Source: Chloroflexota bacterium (GTDB taxonomy: Bacteria; Chloroflexota; Dehalococcoidia; UBA2979). From it: a DNA stretch of 50,169 bases. The number at the start of each line of letters is the position of its first letter. The first letter of the stretch is position 1. The notes beneath the pieces are model-generated. The model saw only the letters and a list, made by a program, of their open reading frames with translations. It was not told the origin of the DNA and did no database searches. Made by a program: the position numbers and the translations under genes. Location of the stretch: positions 1 to 50,169 of the forward strand of contig QWRD01000009.1 in NCBI GenBank assembly GCA_003670575.1, read 5' to 3'. Positions 41,179 to 50,025 of the stretch are shown here, piece by piece.

Positions 41179-41997
41179 ATGCTGGCCCAGCGCCTTGTGG
41201 TCGCGGCCGTCGGACTCCCGCTGCTTGCGTTGCTGCTGCTCGCGCCGGAACGCTGGTTCTCCGCAGCCACGACCCTCGTCATCGCGGCCGGCACCGCTGA
41301 GTTCGTACTCGCTTCGCCCGGCGCGATGTCCCGCACGACGGCGCTCGCGGCCGCCGTGGCAGCCGCGATGATCGCGGCGACCGTGCGTGCGATCCCCGGC
41401 GCGCAGAGCTGGTCGCTGATTGCGCTGCTGGGCACGACGGCGCTCATGCTCGCCCTGCTGCTGTACATCCGCGACGAGGATCGCGTAGACGAGGGCGGGT
41501 CACCTCCCGGCCTGTGGTGGCTTGGTGGCGTGCTCTACCTCGGGGCTCTCGGCGCACACTGGCTACTGCTGCGTGCCCTCCCCGACGGCGCATGGTGGAT
41601 GTTCGTGCTGCTGGCAACGGTGTTCGCGACCGACACCGCGGCGTACACGACCGGCAAACTCATCGGACGGCATCGACTCTGGCCCGCTGTCTCGCCGAAT
41701 AAGACCTGGGAGGGATTCGTCGGCGGGATGCTGCTCGGCGGCGCGACGGTGGTCGGGTTGCCGCTGGCGCTCGGCATCGCGTCGCCCGCGCTCTCGCCGT
41801 GGCTCGCGCTCCTCGCGGTCGGCGTGCCGCTGCTCGCGATCGGTGGTGACATCCTCGAGTCCGCGCTGAAGCGGCGCATGGGCGTGAAGGACATGTCGAA
41901 CCTGCTGCCGGGGCACGGCGGACTGCTCGATCGACTCGATTCGCTGCTCGCCGCAGGGCCGTTGCTATACTGGATCGTGCAGTGGACAACTCCATAA
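41179..41997 (+). CDS. cdsA: phosphatidate cytidylyltransferase
   Basis: 272 residues with several hydrophobic helices. The CDP-DAG synthase signature is at the C-terminus: DILESALKRRMGVKDMSNLLPGHGGLLDRLDS, matching the S-x(2)-K-R-x(4)-K-D pattern, and NKTWEGFVGG is the second conserved motif. It makes CDP-diacylglycerol, the branch point of phospholipids, in the membrane. It begins 4 bases after uppS and overlaps the dxr start by 16 bases, so translation is coupled. Confidence 0.95.
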   Translation: MLAQRLVVAAVGLPLLALLLLAPERWFSAATTLVIAAGTAEFVLASPGAMSRTTALAAAVAAAMIAATVRAIPGAQSWSLIALLGTTALMLALLLYIRDEDRVDEGGSPPGLWWLGGVLYLGALGAHWLLLRALPDGAWWMFVLLATVFATDTAAYTTGKLIGRHRLWPAVSPNKTWEGFVGGMLLGGATVVGLPLALGIASPALSPWLALLAVGVPLLAIGGDILESALKRRMGVKDMSNLLPGHGGLLDRLDSLLAAGPLLYWIVQWTTP

Positions 41998-43163
41998 TTC
42001 GTCTCGCGATCTTCGGCTCGACCGGCTCCGTCGGCGAGCAGACGCTCGATGTTGTCCGCTCGCTTCCCGGGCGGTTCGAGGTCGTCGCGCTGGCCGCGGG
42101 CGGGAACGTCGCACGGCTGCGCGAGCAGATCGCGGAGTTCCGCCCCGCTGCCGCGTGGGCGCTCCCCGGCCTCGAGGCCTCGACACTCGCCGCCGAGCTG
42201 GGCCGCACTGCATTGCACCAGATGTGGCAGCCGATGGAGGCGATGGCGGCCCGCCCGGACGTCGATGTCGTACTCATGGCCACCAGCGGTCTCGCTGGTC
42301 TCGCGCCGACGCTGGCCGCGCTCGGCGCGGGCAAGGCCGTGGCGCTCGCGAACAAGGAAGTGCTGGTGGTCGGCGGGCACGCGGTGCGCGCAGCCCTCGA
42401 CGCTGGCGGCTCGCTGCGACCGGTGGACTCGGAGCACTCGGCGATCTGGCAGTGCCTGTGGGGCGAAGCGCCCGAGTCCGTGGCGCGCCTCACGCTCACC
42501 GCCTCCGGCGGCGCGTTCCGCGACTACGACCTCGACCGTCTCGCCCAGGTGACGCCCGCCGAGGCGCTGCAACACCCGACCTGGCGCATGGGCCCGAAGG
42601 TGACGATCGATAGCGCGACGCTGTTCAACAAGGGCATGGAAGCCATCGAGGCGCGCTGGCTGTTCGATGTACCGATGGACCGCATCGACATCGTGCAGCA
42701 CCGCGAGAGCGTGGTGCACTCGCTGGTGACGTTCACCGATGGCTCCGTGAAAGCTCAACTCGGCGAGCCGGACATGCGGCTCCCGATCCAGTGCGCGCTC
42801 ACCTATCCGCAGCGTGACGCGCATCCCGCGATCGCGCCGCTGGATCTGGCGTTGCGTGGCGCACTGCACTTCGGTGCGGTGGACACGGCGCGCTTCCCCG
42901 CGCTCGCGATCGCCATCGAGGCGGGGCGGCGCGATGACACGACGGCCGCCGCGCTCTCCGGCGCCGACGAGATAGCGGTCGCGCGCTTCCTCGCGGGTGG
43001 CTGCCGGTTCACCGACATCGCACGCGTGCTCGGCGAGGTGTTGGAGCGACACCAGCCGCAACGCGAGCCAAACCTGCCACAATTGATCGAGGCCGAAACA
43101 TGGGGCCGCGCCTACGCAGACGCCGCCCTCGCCGACGCGAACCCGAAGGGTCAGGAACGATGA
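41982..43163 (+). CDS. dxr: 1-deoxy-D-xylulose 5-phosphate reductoisomerase
   Basis: 393 residues from a GTG start overlapping the end of cdsA. NADPH-binding GSTGSVGEQTLDVV is at the N-terminus. Family motifs are ALANKEVLVVGG, VDSEHSAIWQCL (metal ligands), ASGGAFRD, and MGPKVTIDSATLFNKGMEAIEARWLF and HRESVVHSLVTF. The enzyme makes methylerythritol phosphate, the committed step of MEP isoprenoid synthesis. It pairs with ispG, 2.2 kb downstream, showing that this organism uses the MEP route. Confidence 0.97.
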   Translation: MDNSIIRLAIFGSTGSVGEQTLDVVRSLPGRFEVVALAAGGNVARLREQIAEFRPAAAWALPGLEASTLAAELGRTALHQMWQPMEAMAARPDVDVVLMATSGLAGLAPTLAALGAGKAVALANKEVLVVGGHAVRAALDAGGSLRPVDSEHSAIWQCLWGEAPESVARLTLTASGGAFRDYDLDRLAQVTPAEALQHPTWRMGPKVTIDSATLFNKGMEAIEARWLFDVPMDRIDIVQHRESVVHSLVTFTDGSVKAQLGEPDMRLPIQCALTYPQRDAHPAIAPLDLALRGALHFGAVDTARFPALAIAIEAGRRDDTTAAALSGADEIAVARFLAGGCRFTDIARVLGEVLERHQPQREPNLPQLIEAETWGRAYADAALADANPKGQER

Positions 43164-44329
43164 ACGAGCAGGACGCACAGGAACCGGTCGACCGGCCCTC
43201 TACCGCACGACTGGTCAGCACGGCGCTTTCTGTGCTGGTGGCCATCGCCGTCGCGGCGGTGTACGCACGCGGCCCGCTCACCTCGGCGCTGCTGTTCCTC
43301 ACGATCCTCGTGATCCTGGTCGTGGCGCACGAGGCGGCGCACTTCGTGACCGCCAAGCTGTTTGGCGTGCGCGTGCTGGAGTTCGGCGTCGGCTTCCCGC
43401 CGCGCGCCTGGGCGAAGCGCTTCGGCGAGACCGAGTACTCGGTGAACTGGATGCCCCTCGGCGGCTTCGTCCGCCTGCTGGGCGAGGAGGATCCGACCGA
43501 CCCGCGTTCGCTCGCCTCGCGACCGGCATGGCAGCGCATCATCGTGCTGGCGTCCGGCTCGATCATCAACCTGCTGCTTCCCATCGTGCTGTTCGCGTTC
43601 GCGTTCACCGTCCCGCACGAGGAGTCGATCGGCCGCGCGACGGTCGCGGGCGTGCTGCCGGACTCCCCGGCGCTGGCGGCGGGCCTCAAAGAGGGCGACG
43701 TGATTTACACGATCGGCGGGCGCAACTCCAAGAACACCATCGACGCCGGCCGGCTGATCCGGCTCAACGTCGGCCGCGAGACGCCCATCGAGGTGAAGCG
43801 CGGCGGCGAGGCGATGACACTGCACGTCACGCCGCGCTGGGCACCGCCCGCCGGGCAGGGCCCGACCGGCATCAGCATCTCGCCGCAGAACGCGTTCACC
43901 GAGGTGGTCTCGCAGCCGCCGTGGCAGTCGCTGCCGAACGGCCTACGCGCCACCGTGGAGACGATGATCCTCGCGCGCAACGAGGTGCTCGGCTGGTTCT
44001 ACGGCGGCGCAGGGCCGCAGGTCGCCGGTCCGGTCGCGATCGCGCAGACCACCGGCGAGGTGGCGAAGCAGGGCGGGCTCGCCTCGTTGCTGGAGCTCTC
44101 CGCGCTGCTCTCGATCAACCTCGGCATCCTGAACCTGCTGCCGTTGCCCATGCTCGACGGCGGACGCGTCTTCTTCATCCTGATCGAGGTGGTGCGCCGC
44201 GGCCGCCGCATCGCTCCGGAGAAGGAGGCGATGGTGCACCTCGTCGGCTTCGTGCTCTTCATCGCGCTCGCGGTGGCCGTGACGTTCTCCGACGTCAGCC
44301 GCATCGTGAGCGGGGAATCGTTCCGGTAG
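43160..44329 (+). CDS. rseP: RseP/MMPL-type M50 intramembrane metalloprotease
   Basis: 389 residues from the ATG at 43160, overlapping the dxr stop (ATGA). The zinc motif is VVAHEAAHFVTAKLFG (HExxH) and the third ligand region is NLLPLPMLDGGRVFF. A PDZ domain lies between them (VAGVLPDSPALAAGLKEGDVI). Membrane segments flank both catalytic motifs. The family does regulated intramembrane proteolysis of anti-sigma factors or membrane proteins. Its place after dxr is conserved in many bacteria. Confidence 0.92.
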   Translation: MNEQDAQEPVDRPSTARLVSTALSVLVAIAVAAVYARGPLTSALLFLTILVILVVAHEAAHFVTAKLFGVRVLEFGVGFPPRAWAKRFGETEYSVNWMPLGGFVRLLGEEDPTDPRSLASRPAWQRIIVLASGSIINLLLPIVLFAFAFTVPHEESIGRATVAGVLPDSPALAAGLKEGDVIYTIGGRNSKNTIDAGRLIRLNVGRETPIEVKRGGEAMTLHVTPRWAPPAGQGPTGISISPQNAFTEVVSQPPWQSLPNGLRATVETMILARNEVLGWFYGGAGPQVAGPVAIAQTTGEVAKQGGLASLLELSALLSINLGILNLLPLPMLDGGRVFFILIEVVRRGRRIAPEKEAMVHLVGFVLFIALAVAVTFSDVSRIVSGESFR

Positions 44330-44357
44330 AGGGGATGGGGCGCTGCCACTCGGGGGG

Positions 44358-44396
44358 TTACGCCGCTGACCGTCTCCGCATACCATTGACGTATGC
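44358..44396 (+). promoter_or_regulatory. promoter and operator at the Panacea gene, probably leaderless
   Basis: TTACGC (44358-44363) and TACCAT (44381-44386) are 17 bases apart. The likely start site is at or next to the ATG at 44393, and no ribosome site precedes it, so the transcript may be leaderless. The inverted repeat GCATAC-CATTGAC-GTATGC (44378-44396) covers the -10 box and start codon, the place expected for autoregulation by the antitoxin. Confidence 0.45.
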
Positions 44397-44938
44397 AGTT
44401 TGTATTCGACGAGCGTAAGACCGCTCAGGCCTCCGCCTACCTGCTATCACTTCAGGGCGGCGAGATGCCGTACATGAAGTTGATCAAGCTGCTGTACCTC
44501 GCCGACCGTCAATCGCTGGTGGAGAGCGGCTATCCGATCACCGGCGATCGGCTGGTGTCGATGGACTTTGGTCCGGTGCTCAGCCGCGTGCTGACGTTCA
44601 TCCAGTACGGCACCTCCGCTGCCTGGCGCCAGTACATCGCGGGGCCGGTGAACTATGACGTCCAATTGGCGTCGCCCGCCGACACGGACCAGCTTTCGCC
44701 GTACGAGATCGAGGTGCTCGACTCCGTGAATGAGCGGTTCGGCAACCTCGACCAGTGGCAGCTGGTGAAATACGTCCACACACTTCCGGAGTGGGAAGAC
44801 CCCGAAGGAAGCATGCTTCCGATCGATGTTCGAGTGATTCTCCGAGAAGCCGGGAAATCCGATGACGAGATTCGGAAGGTGTCCTCGCAGGTGGAGGCCA
44901 TCCACTCCTTCAGAAGCATGTACGCAGCTTCGGAGTGA
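44393..44938 (+). CDS. Panacea (DUF4065) domain antitoxin-like protein
   Basis: 181 residues with the Panacea/SocA-like sequence: ASAYLLSLQGGEMPYMKLIKLLYLADRQSL, YPITGDRLVSMDFGPVLSRVL and EIEVLDSVNERFGNLDQWQLV. The domain neutralises diverse toxins in known PanAT systems, each antitoxin paired with an unrelated toxin. The following 123-residue gene begins on the GTGA overlap of this stop (GTG at 44935), so the two form a coupled pair. It interrupts the rseP to ispG region of housekeeping genes. The function as antitoxin is inferred from the domain and context. Confidence 0.8.
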   Translation: MQFVFDERKTAQASAYLLSLQGGEMPYMKLIKLLYLADRQSLVESGYPITGDRLVSMDFGPVLSRVLTFIQYGTSAAWRQYIAGPVNYDVQLASPADTDQLSPYEIEVLDSVNERFGNLDQWQLVKYVHTLPEWEDPEGSMLPIDVRVILREAGKSDDEIRKVSSQVEAIHSFRSMYAASE

Positions 44939-45306
44939 TCCCAGGCGAGACCATCATCGGCCTCGACATGGGCGGGCACCTCTGGATTGTTCTGAGCCAG
45001 CCCACGTCGGACGCGACAATTGTTGTGGTCAGCCTCACCTCACACAACAAGGATTCATGTGGCGATCACTGTGTGATCGTGACACCGAATGAGCACCCGT
45101 GGCCGGATCACGACTCATGTGTCTTCTATCGCAGGACCGACTTCAATCCCATACAACCGCTGGACGTCGCCAAAGCGCGCGGGATGCTCCGTCAGTCTGA
45201 TCCGCTCTCCCCAGCGTTGCTGCTGCGGATCCAAGAAGGTGCGCTGGCATCGCGATTCACAAACCGCCTCGTGCGGGATGCGATTCGCGCGACGCTCGGG
45301 CGGTAA
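44935..45306 (+). CDS. probable toxin partner of the Panacea protein
   Basis: 123 residues from a GTG overlapping the upstream stop. The N-terminal half is strand-rich with Cys and His: GGHLWIVLSQPTSDATIVVVS, then NKDSCGDHCVIVTPNEHPWP and CVFYRRTDF. The first strands resemble the SH3-like barrel of PemK/MazF-type RNases, but no catalytic motif is certain. The second half is helical (AKARGMLRQSD, LLLRIQEGALASRF). It may be a new PanAT toxin type. The function is inferred from pairing, not from the sequence. Confidence 0.6.
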   Translation: MIPGETIIGLDMGGHLWIVLSQPTSDATIVVVSLTSHNKDSCGDHCVIVTPNEHPWPDHDSCVFYRRTDFNPIQPLDVAKARGMLRQSDPLSPALLLRIQEGALASRFTNRLVRDAIRATLGR

Positions 45307-45379
45307 GCCCCCCCCCGCCCCCTAGCGCCCCTCCCCCGCCGCGTGCGATCCTGCGTGGCGCACGAGGAGTGACACGCCG

Positions 45380-46543
45380 ATGACCGAGCTCCACCTGATC
45401 GACCAGCAGCCGAGGAACAAGACCCGCGCCGTACGCGTCGGGCCGGTGACGATTGGCGGAGGCGCGCCGATCGCGGTGCAGTCGATGGCGGCGACGCGCA
45501 CGCAGGACATCGAAGCCACCGTGCGCCAGGTCAACCTCATCGCGGCGGCCGGCGCCGACCTCGTGCGCATCGCGGTCGACTCCCGCAAGGACGTGGAAGC
45601 GCTGGCCGAGGTGCGCGGGCGCACGACGGCGCCGCTCTCGGTCGACCTGCAGGAGAACTACCGGCTCGCCAGCCTGGTCGCGCCGCACGTCGACAAGATT
45701 CGCTACAACCCCGGCCACCTCTGGCACCACGAGCGGCAACTGCCGATCCGCGACAAGGTGGCGTTCCTCGCGGAGACCGCCGAGGCGCACGACTGCGCGA
45801 TCCGCATCGGCGTGAACTGCGGCTCGGTGGACCCGATCAAGACCGCCGAGTTCGGCCACGACGACGTCGGCGCAATGGTCGCGAGCGCGCTGGAGCACTG
45901 CGCGATCCTCGATGACCTCGGGTTCACGCGCTACGTCGTCTCAATGAAGGACTCCGACTGGCGCAAGGTCGTGGAGGGCAACCGCCGGTTCGCCACGCAG
46001 CGCCCCGACGTCCCGCTGCACCTCGGTGTCACCGAGGCGGGCATGCCGCCCGACGGCATCATCAAGACGCGCATCGCCTTCGAACAGTTGATCGCGCAAG
46101 GCATCGGCGACACCATCCGCGTCTCGCTCACCGTGCCGTTCGACGACAAAGGGCTGGAGATCAGCGCGGGTCGCGAGATCCTCGCGGATATAGCGGCGGG
46201 TCGGTTCCGCTCGGTGCCGCCGAACTTCGGCGAGGGGCTGAACATCATCTCGTGCCCCTCCTGCTCGCGCGTGGAGAACGAGGCGTTCATCGAGCTCGCG
46301 CAGCAGGTGAAGGTCATGTCCGAGTTCGCGAAGGCGCACGCGATCACCATCGCGGTGATGGGCTGCCGCGTGAACGGCCCCGGCGAGACGGACGACGCCG
46401 ACATCGGGCTGTGGTGCGGGCCGCTGGCGGTGAACCTCAAGCGCGGAGAAGAGTCGTTGGGCCACTACCCGTACGACCAGGTGCTCGGCAAGTTGCGCAC
46501 CGAACTTGAGACGATCATCGAGAATCGGCGCGCCGCCAAGTAA
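45380..46543 (+). CDS. ispG: 4-hydroxy-3-methylbut-2-enyl diphosphate synthase (IspG)
   Basis: 387 residues, the short bacterial form. The TIM-barrel part includes [21 protein letters not shown] and [12 protein letters not shown]. The Fe-S domain has [13 protein letters not shown] and [10 protein letters not shown], with the three Cys of the 4Fe-4S cluster. IspG converts MEcPP to HMBPP, the seventh step of the MEP pathway, using reduced ferredoxin or flavodoxin. It shares the pathway with dxr. The next gene overlaps its stop by one base (TAATG), so translation is coupled. Confidence 0.97.
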   Translation: MTELHLIDQQPRNKTRAVRVGPVTIGGGAPIAVQSMAATRTQDIEATVRQVNLIAAAGADLVRIAVDSRKDVEALAEVRGRTTAPLSVDLQENYRLASLVAPHVDKIRYNPGHLWHHERQLPIRDKVAFLAETAEAHDCAIRIGVNCGSVDPIKTAEFGHDDVGAMVASALEHCAILDDLGFTRYVVSMKDSDWRKVVEGNRRFATQRPDVPLHLGVTEAGMPPDGIIKTRIAFEQLIAQGIGDTIRVSLTVPFDDKGLEISAGREILADIAAGRFRSVPPNFGEGLNIISCPSCSRVENEAFIELAQQVKVMSEFAKAHAITIAVMGCRVNGPGETDDADIGLWCGPLAVNLKRGEESLGHYPYDQVLGKLRTELETIIENRRAAK

Positions 46544-47499
46544 TGGTCGAGTCACCCTCGACCGCTACGCCCGCGCCGCTCGCGCCTCCCCTGTTCGCGC
46601 TCAGCACGATGTGGGCGATGCAGCCGCGCTTCGAGCACGACCTGCGCGCCTTCCTCGAACGTGCCGCCGAGCTCGGCTACGGCGCGGTGGAAATCAACCA
46701 CTCGATGGACGCGCAGATGGCGGGCGTGATCCTCGCCAGCCGCGTGCTGCCGGTGACCAGCGTGCACGCCCCCGCGCCGCTCGAACGCCACCCCACCGCC
46801 GGCTGGAACCGCGAGATGAACCTCGCCTCCACCGACGAGGCAGAGCGCGCGCTCGCGGTGCAGTACACGTTGCGCTCCGTCGACCTCGCCAGCGAGGCAG
46901 GCGCGCACTCGGTGATCGTCCACCTCGGTGGCATCGGGAGCCGGCTGCTACCCGCCGAGCGCCGGCTGCGCGAGCTCTACCCACGCCGCGACCTCGCACC
47001 GGACGAGTGGCGCGCCGCAGCCGACGAGGCGGTACGCGACCGCGCCGCCCGCGCGCCGGAATGGGTGGAGGCCGCGCGCCGCACGCTCGCCGAACTGGTC
47101 GCGTACGCGGAGCCTCGAGGTATCGCGCTCGGCATCGAGACGCGCCTGCACTACCACGAGATCCCGCTGCCGAATGAACTCGCGACGCTGCTCGCGCCGT
47201 ACCCGGCGCACGTCGCGGGCTACTGGCACGACGTCGGCCACGCCGAGGTGCAGCATCGCCTCGGCCTCACGGAGCGCGCGGCATGGTTCGATGTGCTGGG
47301 CGAGCGGCTGCTGGGCACCCACGCCCACGATGTGCGCGCGCTCACCGACCACCGCGCGCCGGGCAACGGCGACGTGGACTTCGAGTGGCTCGCGGCGCGG
47401 CTGCCCTCGAGCGCGGCGCGCACCCTCGAGATCGACCAGCACGAGCCCGACGAGGCAGTTGCCCACGCGCTCGAGGTGCTGCGGGCGGCGGGGGTATAG
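46543..47499 (+). CDS. sugar-phosphate isomerase/epimerase-like TIM-barrel protein
   Basis: 318 residues overlapping ispG by one base. It is an AP-endonuclease-2-type TIM barrel: AAELGYGAVEINHSMDAQM, VTSVHAPAPLERH, SVIVHLGGIGS, IETRLHYHEIPLP, YWHDVGHAEVQHR and LGTHAHDVR. Metal-binding His, Glu and Asp residues occur at the expected strand ends (HDVGH, THAHD, IDQHEPDE). Members act as epimerases, isomerases or lyases on sugar or aldehyde substrates. The substrate is not evident, and linkage to ispG does not settle it. Confidence 0.78.
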   Translation: MVESPSTATPAPLAPPLFALSTMWAMQPRFEHDLRAFLERAAELGYGAVEINHSMDAQMAGVILASRVLPVTSVHAPAPLERHPTAGWNREMNLASTDEAERALAVQYTLRSVDLASEAGAHSVIVHLGGIGSRLLPAERRLRELYPRRDLAPDEWRAAADEAVRDRAARAPEWVEAARRTLAELVAYAEPRGIALGIETRLHYHEIPLPNELATLLAPYPAHVAGYWHDVGHAEVQHRLGLTERAAWFDVLGERLLGTHAHDVRALTDHRAPGNGDVDFEWLAARLPSSAARTLEIDQHEPDEAVAHALEVLRAAGV

Positions 47500-47508
47500 G
47501 ACCAGAGC

Positions 47509-47556
47509 CCTCACCCCCGGCCCCTCACCCTTTACGGGGGAGGGCTGGGGTGGGGG
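47509..47556. repeat. GC-rich intergenic repeat, copy B
   Basis: A shorter version of the repeat at 36938-37029, with the same order of elements: GCCCTCAC, GGCCCCTC, a CCCTCACCC-tttac-GGGGGAGGG stem with one mismatch, then CTGGGGTGGGGG. It also lies at a convergent junction, between the TIM-barrel gene and the small zinc-finger gene. Confidence 0.6.
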
Positions 47557-47579
47557 TCTCAGCGGATCGGAACGGGAAC

Positions 47580-47744
47580 CTACGTGCGCAGCACCTCGGC
47601 ACCGTAGGACTTGTGCGGGAACTCCACGTCGTGGCGCTCCTGGCAGCGGCTACAGACGTGGTGAGCGCACGCCACACAGGCAAGCGCGGTCTGGGAATTG
47701 CAGTGGCGGCATCGGCCGGCGTAGGGGGCTTCTCGATATGGCAT
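47580..47744 (-). CDS. 54-aa zinc-finger-like micro-protein
   Basis: Too short for most ORF cut-offs. It starts at the ATG at 47744 with AGGAT seven bases upstream and ends with TAG at 47580. The protein is Cys/His rich: CRHCNS, ACVACAHHVCSRC and ERHD, which gives three CxxC pairs plus several His. The pattern resembles a small B-box or RING-type zinc-binding module with one or two sites. It lies in the otherwise unassigned 350-bp gap before proS. The ribosome site, spacing and Cys pattern support it as a real gene. The function is unknown. Confidence 0.7.
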   Translation of the reverse strand: MPYREAPYAGRCRHCNSQTALACVACAHHVCSRCQERHDVEFPHKSYGAEVLRT

Positions 47745-47851
47745 GGCGCTATCCTACTCCCGAAACGGCCGGGGCCACCGCGCGGCCTCGCATCACGTAC
47801 ACGAGGCTACCCGCGTTTGCCCGCCTCCCGCGCCGAACCTAGACTCACCGC

Positions 47852-49609
47852 ATGAAGATGTCCCGCTACTTCCTCCACACCCTCCGCGAGGCACCCTCGG
47901 ACGCCGAGGCTGCCGGCCACCAGTTGCTGCTGCGCTCCGGTTCCATCGACCAGCTGATGGCGGGCGTCTACACCTACCTGCCGCTCGGCTGGCGCGTGAA
48001 GCGCAAGGTAGAGCAGGCGGTGCGTGAGGAGATGGATCGTGCGGGCGGCATTGAGCTGCATATGCCGGCGCTGCAGCCGCTGGACATCTGGGAGCAGAGC
48101 GGGCGAGCCGACTCGATGGGCAGCGTGCTGTTCCGACTGCGCGATCAGCGCGAGCGCGCGATGGCCCTCGGCCCGACGCATGAGGAGGTGGTCACCAGCC
48201 TCTTCGCCTCGCACGCGCGTTCATACCGCGACCTGCCGATGACGCTGTACCAAATCCAGACGAAGTTCCGCGACGAGGCCCGCCCCCGTGGTGGGCTGGT
48301 GCGCGTCCGCGAATTCACGATGAAGGACGCCTACTCCTTCGACATGGACGACGCGGGCCTCGACGTCTCGTACGACGCGATGTTCGTCGCGTATCGCCGC
48401 ATCTTCGACCGCTGCGGCGTGCCGACGATCGCGGTCGAGGCCGACTCGGGCGCGATCGGCGGCAAGGACTCGCGCGAATTCATGTTCCTCACCGAGATCG
48501 GTGAGGACGTGATCGTGCGCTGCGACCGCTGCGACTATGCCGCGAACACAGAGAAGGCCGACTTCCGCCGCGTCCCCGCTCCCATCAAGGTACCGCTTCC
48601 CACCGAAGAAGTCGCCACCCCCGGCACCTCGACGATCGAGGCGCTGGCTGCGCTGCTTGGCGTGCCCGCCTCGAAGACCGCGAAGGCCGTGCTGTACATG
48701 GCCACCGACCCGCACGACGCATCCGCGCCCGCGCAGCCGGTGTTCGTCGTCGTGCGTGGCGAGATGCAAGTGAACGAGATCAAGGTGCGCAACCATCTGC
48801 ACGGCGTGGAGCTGCGCCCGATGACGGACGTCGAGGCACGCGCCTACGGCATCGTGCCCGGATACACCTCGCCGATCGGCATCGACGCCCGCGTGCGCGT
48901 GATCGCGGACCGCGCCGTCGCGGAGACGCCGAACCTCGTCGCGGGCGCGAACCGCGATGGGATGCACCTGCGCAACGTGAACCACGGTCGCGACTGGTCG
49001 GCCGCCGAAGGCGACGTCATCGACTGCGCGCTTGCGGAAGTCGGCTACGGCTGCCCGCGTTGTGATGGCACGCTGGGCGCCGCGCGCGGCATCGAGATGG
49101 GGCACGTCTTCCGCCTGGGCCGCATCTACTCGGAGGCCTTCAACGTCACCGTGCTGGATGAGGCCGGAAAGCAGCGCGTGCCGATCATGGGGTGCTACGG
49201 CATTGGCGTGGACCGCATCATCGCCGCCGCCGTCGAGCAGCATCACGACGAGCGCGGCATCATCTGGCCCGCGACGATCGCACCGTTCGATGTACACCTC
49301 GTCGGCCTCGGACTCGGGCGCGACGCCGCATTGGCCGCCGACGCCGAGGCGCTGTACGCCGAACTCGAGGCGGCCGGCCTCGACGTGCTGTTCGATGACC
49401 GCGATGAGTCGCCCGGAGTGAAGTTCAACGACGCCGACCTGATCGGTCTCCCGCTGCGCGTCACCGTCTCCAGCCGCAACCAGACCGCGGGCGTCGTCGA
49501 GGTGCAACGCCGCGACGCTGGCGAGGCGGAGAAGATCGCGCGGGCAGATGTGGTCGCGCACCTCGTGGCTGCGCACCGCGCCTCGATCGGCACGCTACTC
49601 GGGCGCTGA
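47852..49609 (+). CDS. proS: prolyl-tRNA synthetase (bacterial type)
   Basis: 585 residues. The class II catalytic core has YFLHTLREAPSDAEAAGHQLLLRSG at the N-terminus, motif 2 FRDEARPRGGLVRVREFTMKDAYSFD and motif 3 GCYGIGVDRIIAAAVEQHHDERGIIWP. A YbaK-like editing insertion lies between motifs 2 and 3 (about residues 235-400), which is typical of the bacterial form that clears Ala-tRNA-Pro. The C-terminal anticodon-binding domain follows. It charges tRNA-Pro. It is transcribed alone. Confidence 0.97.
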   Translation: MKMSRYFLHTLREAPSDAEAAGHQLLLRSGSIDQLMAGVYTYLPLGWRVKRKVEQAVREEMDRAGGIELHMPALQPLDIWEQSGRADSMGSVLFRLRDQRERAMALGPTHEEVVTSLFASHARSYRDLPMTLYQIQTKFRDEARPRGGLVRVREFTMKDAYSFDMDDAGLDVSYDAMFVAYRRIFDRCGVPTIAVEADSGAIGGKDSREFMFLTEIGEDVIVRCDRCDYAANTEKADFRRVPAPIKVPLPTEEVATPGTSTIEALAALLGVPASKTAKAVLYMATDPHDASAPAQPVFVVVRGEMQVNEIKVRNHLHGVELRPMTDVEARAYGIVPGYTSPIGIDARVRVIADRAVAETPNLVAGANRDGMHLRNVNHGRDWSAAEGDVIDCALAEVGYGCPRCDGTLGAARGIEMGHVFRLGRIYSEAFNVTVLDEAGKQRVPIMGCYGIGVDRIIAAAVEQHHDERGIIWPATIAPFDVHLVGLGLGRDAALAADAEALYAELEAAGLDVLFDDRDESPGVKFNDADLIGLPLRVTVSSRNQTAGVVEVQRRDAGEAEKIARADVVAHLVAAHRASIGTLLGR

Positions 49610-49781
49610 CACACGGCTGACAGCTTGCCGCGCGAGTGCTTGAATCGCCCCATCGATGTGGAAGCAGCGCGCATAATTGCGGCTGTAATTCCTGCCCACT
49701 GATACGCGCCCCAGGTTCGCGATCGGTTCCTGCGGTACGTCGAGGTCGGGCGCTCGCGCTTGCCGTGGGGAACCCCGCCCA

Positions 49782-50024
49782 ATGACGACTACGCTGCTGT
49801 TCGCCCGCCTGCGACCGCCGATGGACGTCGGCGCGTTTATGCGCGGCCTCGCTACGTTGTGCGACGTCTCCAGTGTTGAATTGGTAGGTGTCGACGGCAA
49901 CTGGATCCGGCTGGCCGTGCAGCACGACGACTCGGATCCAACGGACCATCCAGTCCACCGCCAACCGTCACTGGATCGCCGAGTCAACGCGCTGGACGGG
50001 GTGACCCAAGTCTGGGTGCACTAG
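49782..50024 (+). CDS. small orphan protein next to an IS end
   Basis: 80 residues. It has two beta-alpha-beta-like stretches (TTLLFARLRPPMDVGAFMRGLATLCDVSSVEL, GNWIRLAVQHDD, then VNALDGVTQVWVH) suggesting a small alpha/beta domain. No family is recognised. The stop (TAG at 50022-50024) is directly before the TGT of the IS481-like end, so the C-terminus may have been formed or truncated by the insertion. Ribosome site support is weak. Confidence 0.35.
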   Translation: MTTTLLFARLRPPMDVGAFMRGLATLCDVSSVELVGVDGNWIRLAVQHDDSDPTDHPVHRQPSLDRRVNALDGVTQVWVH

Positions 50025-50025
50025 G

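Noticed and set aside
45307-45379. C-run before ispG as a phase-variable switch
   Set aside because: It lies between a stop and a well-spaced ribosome site and is not in a reading frame.
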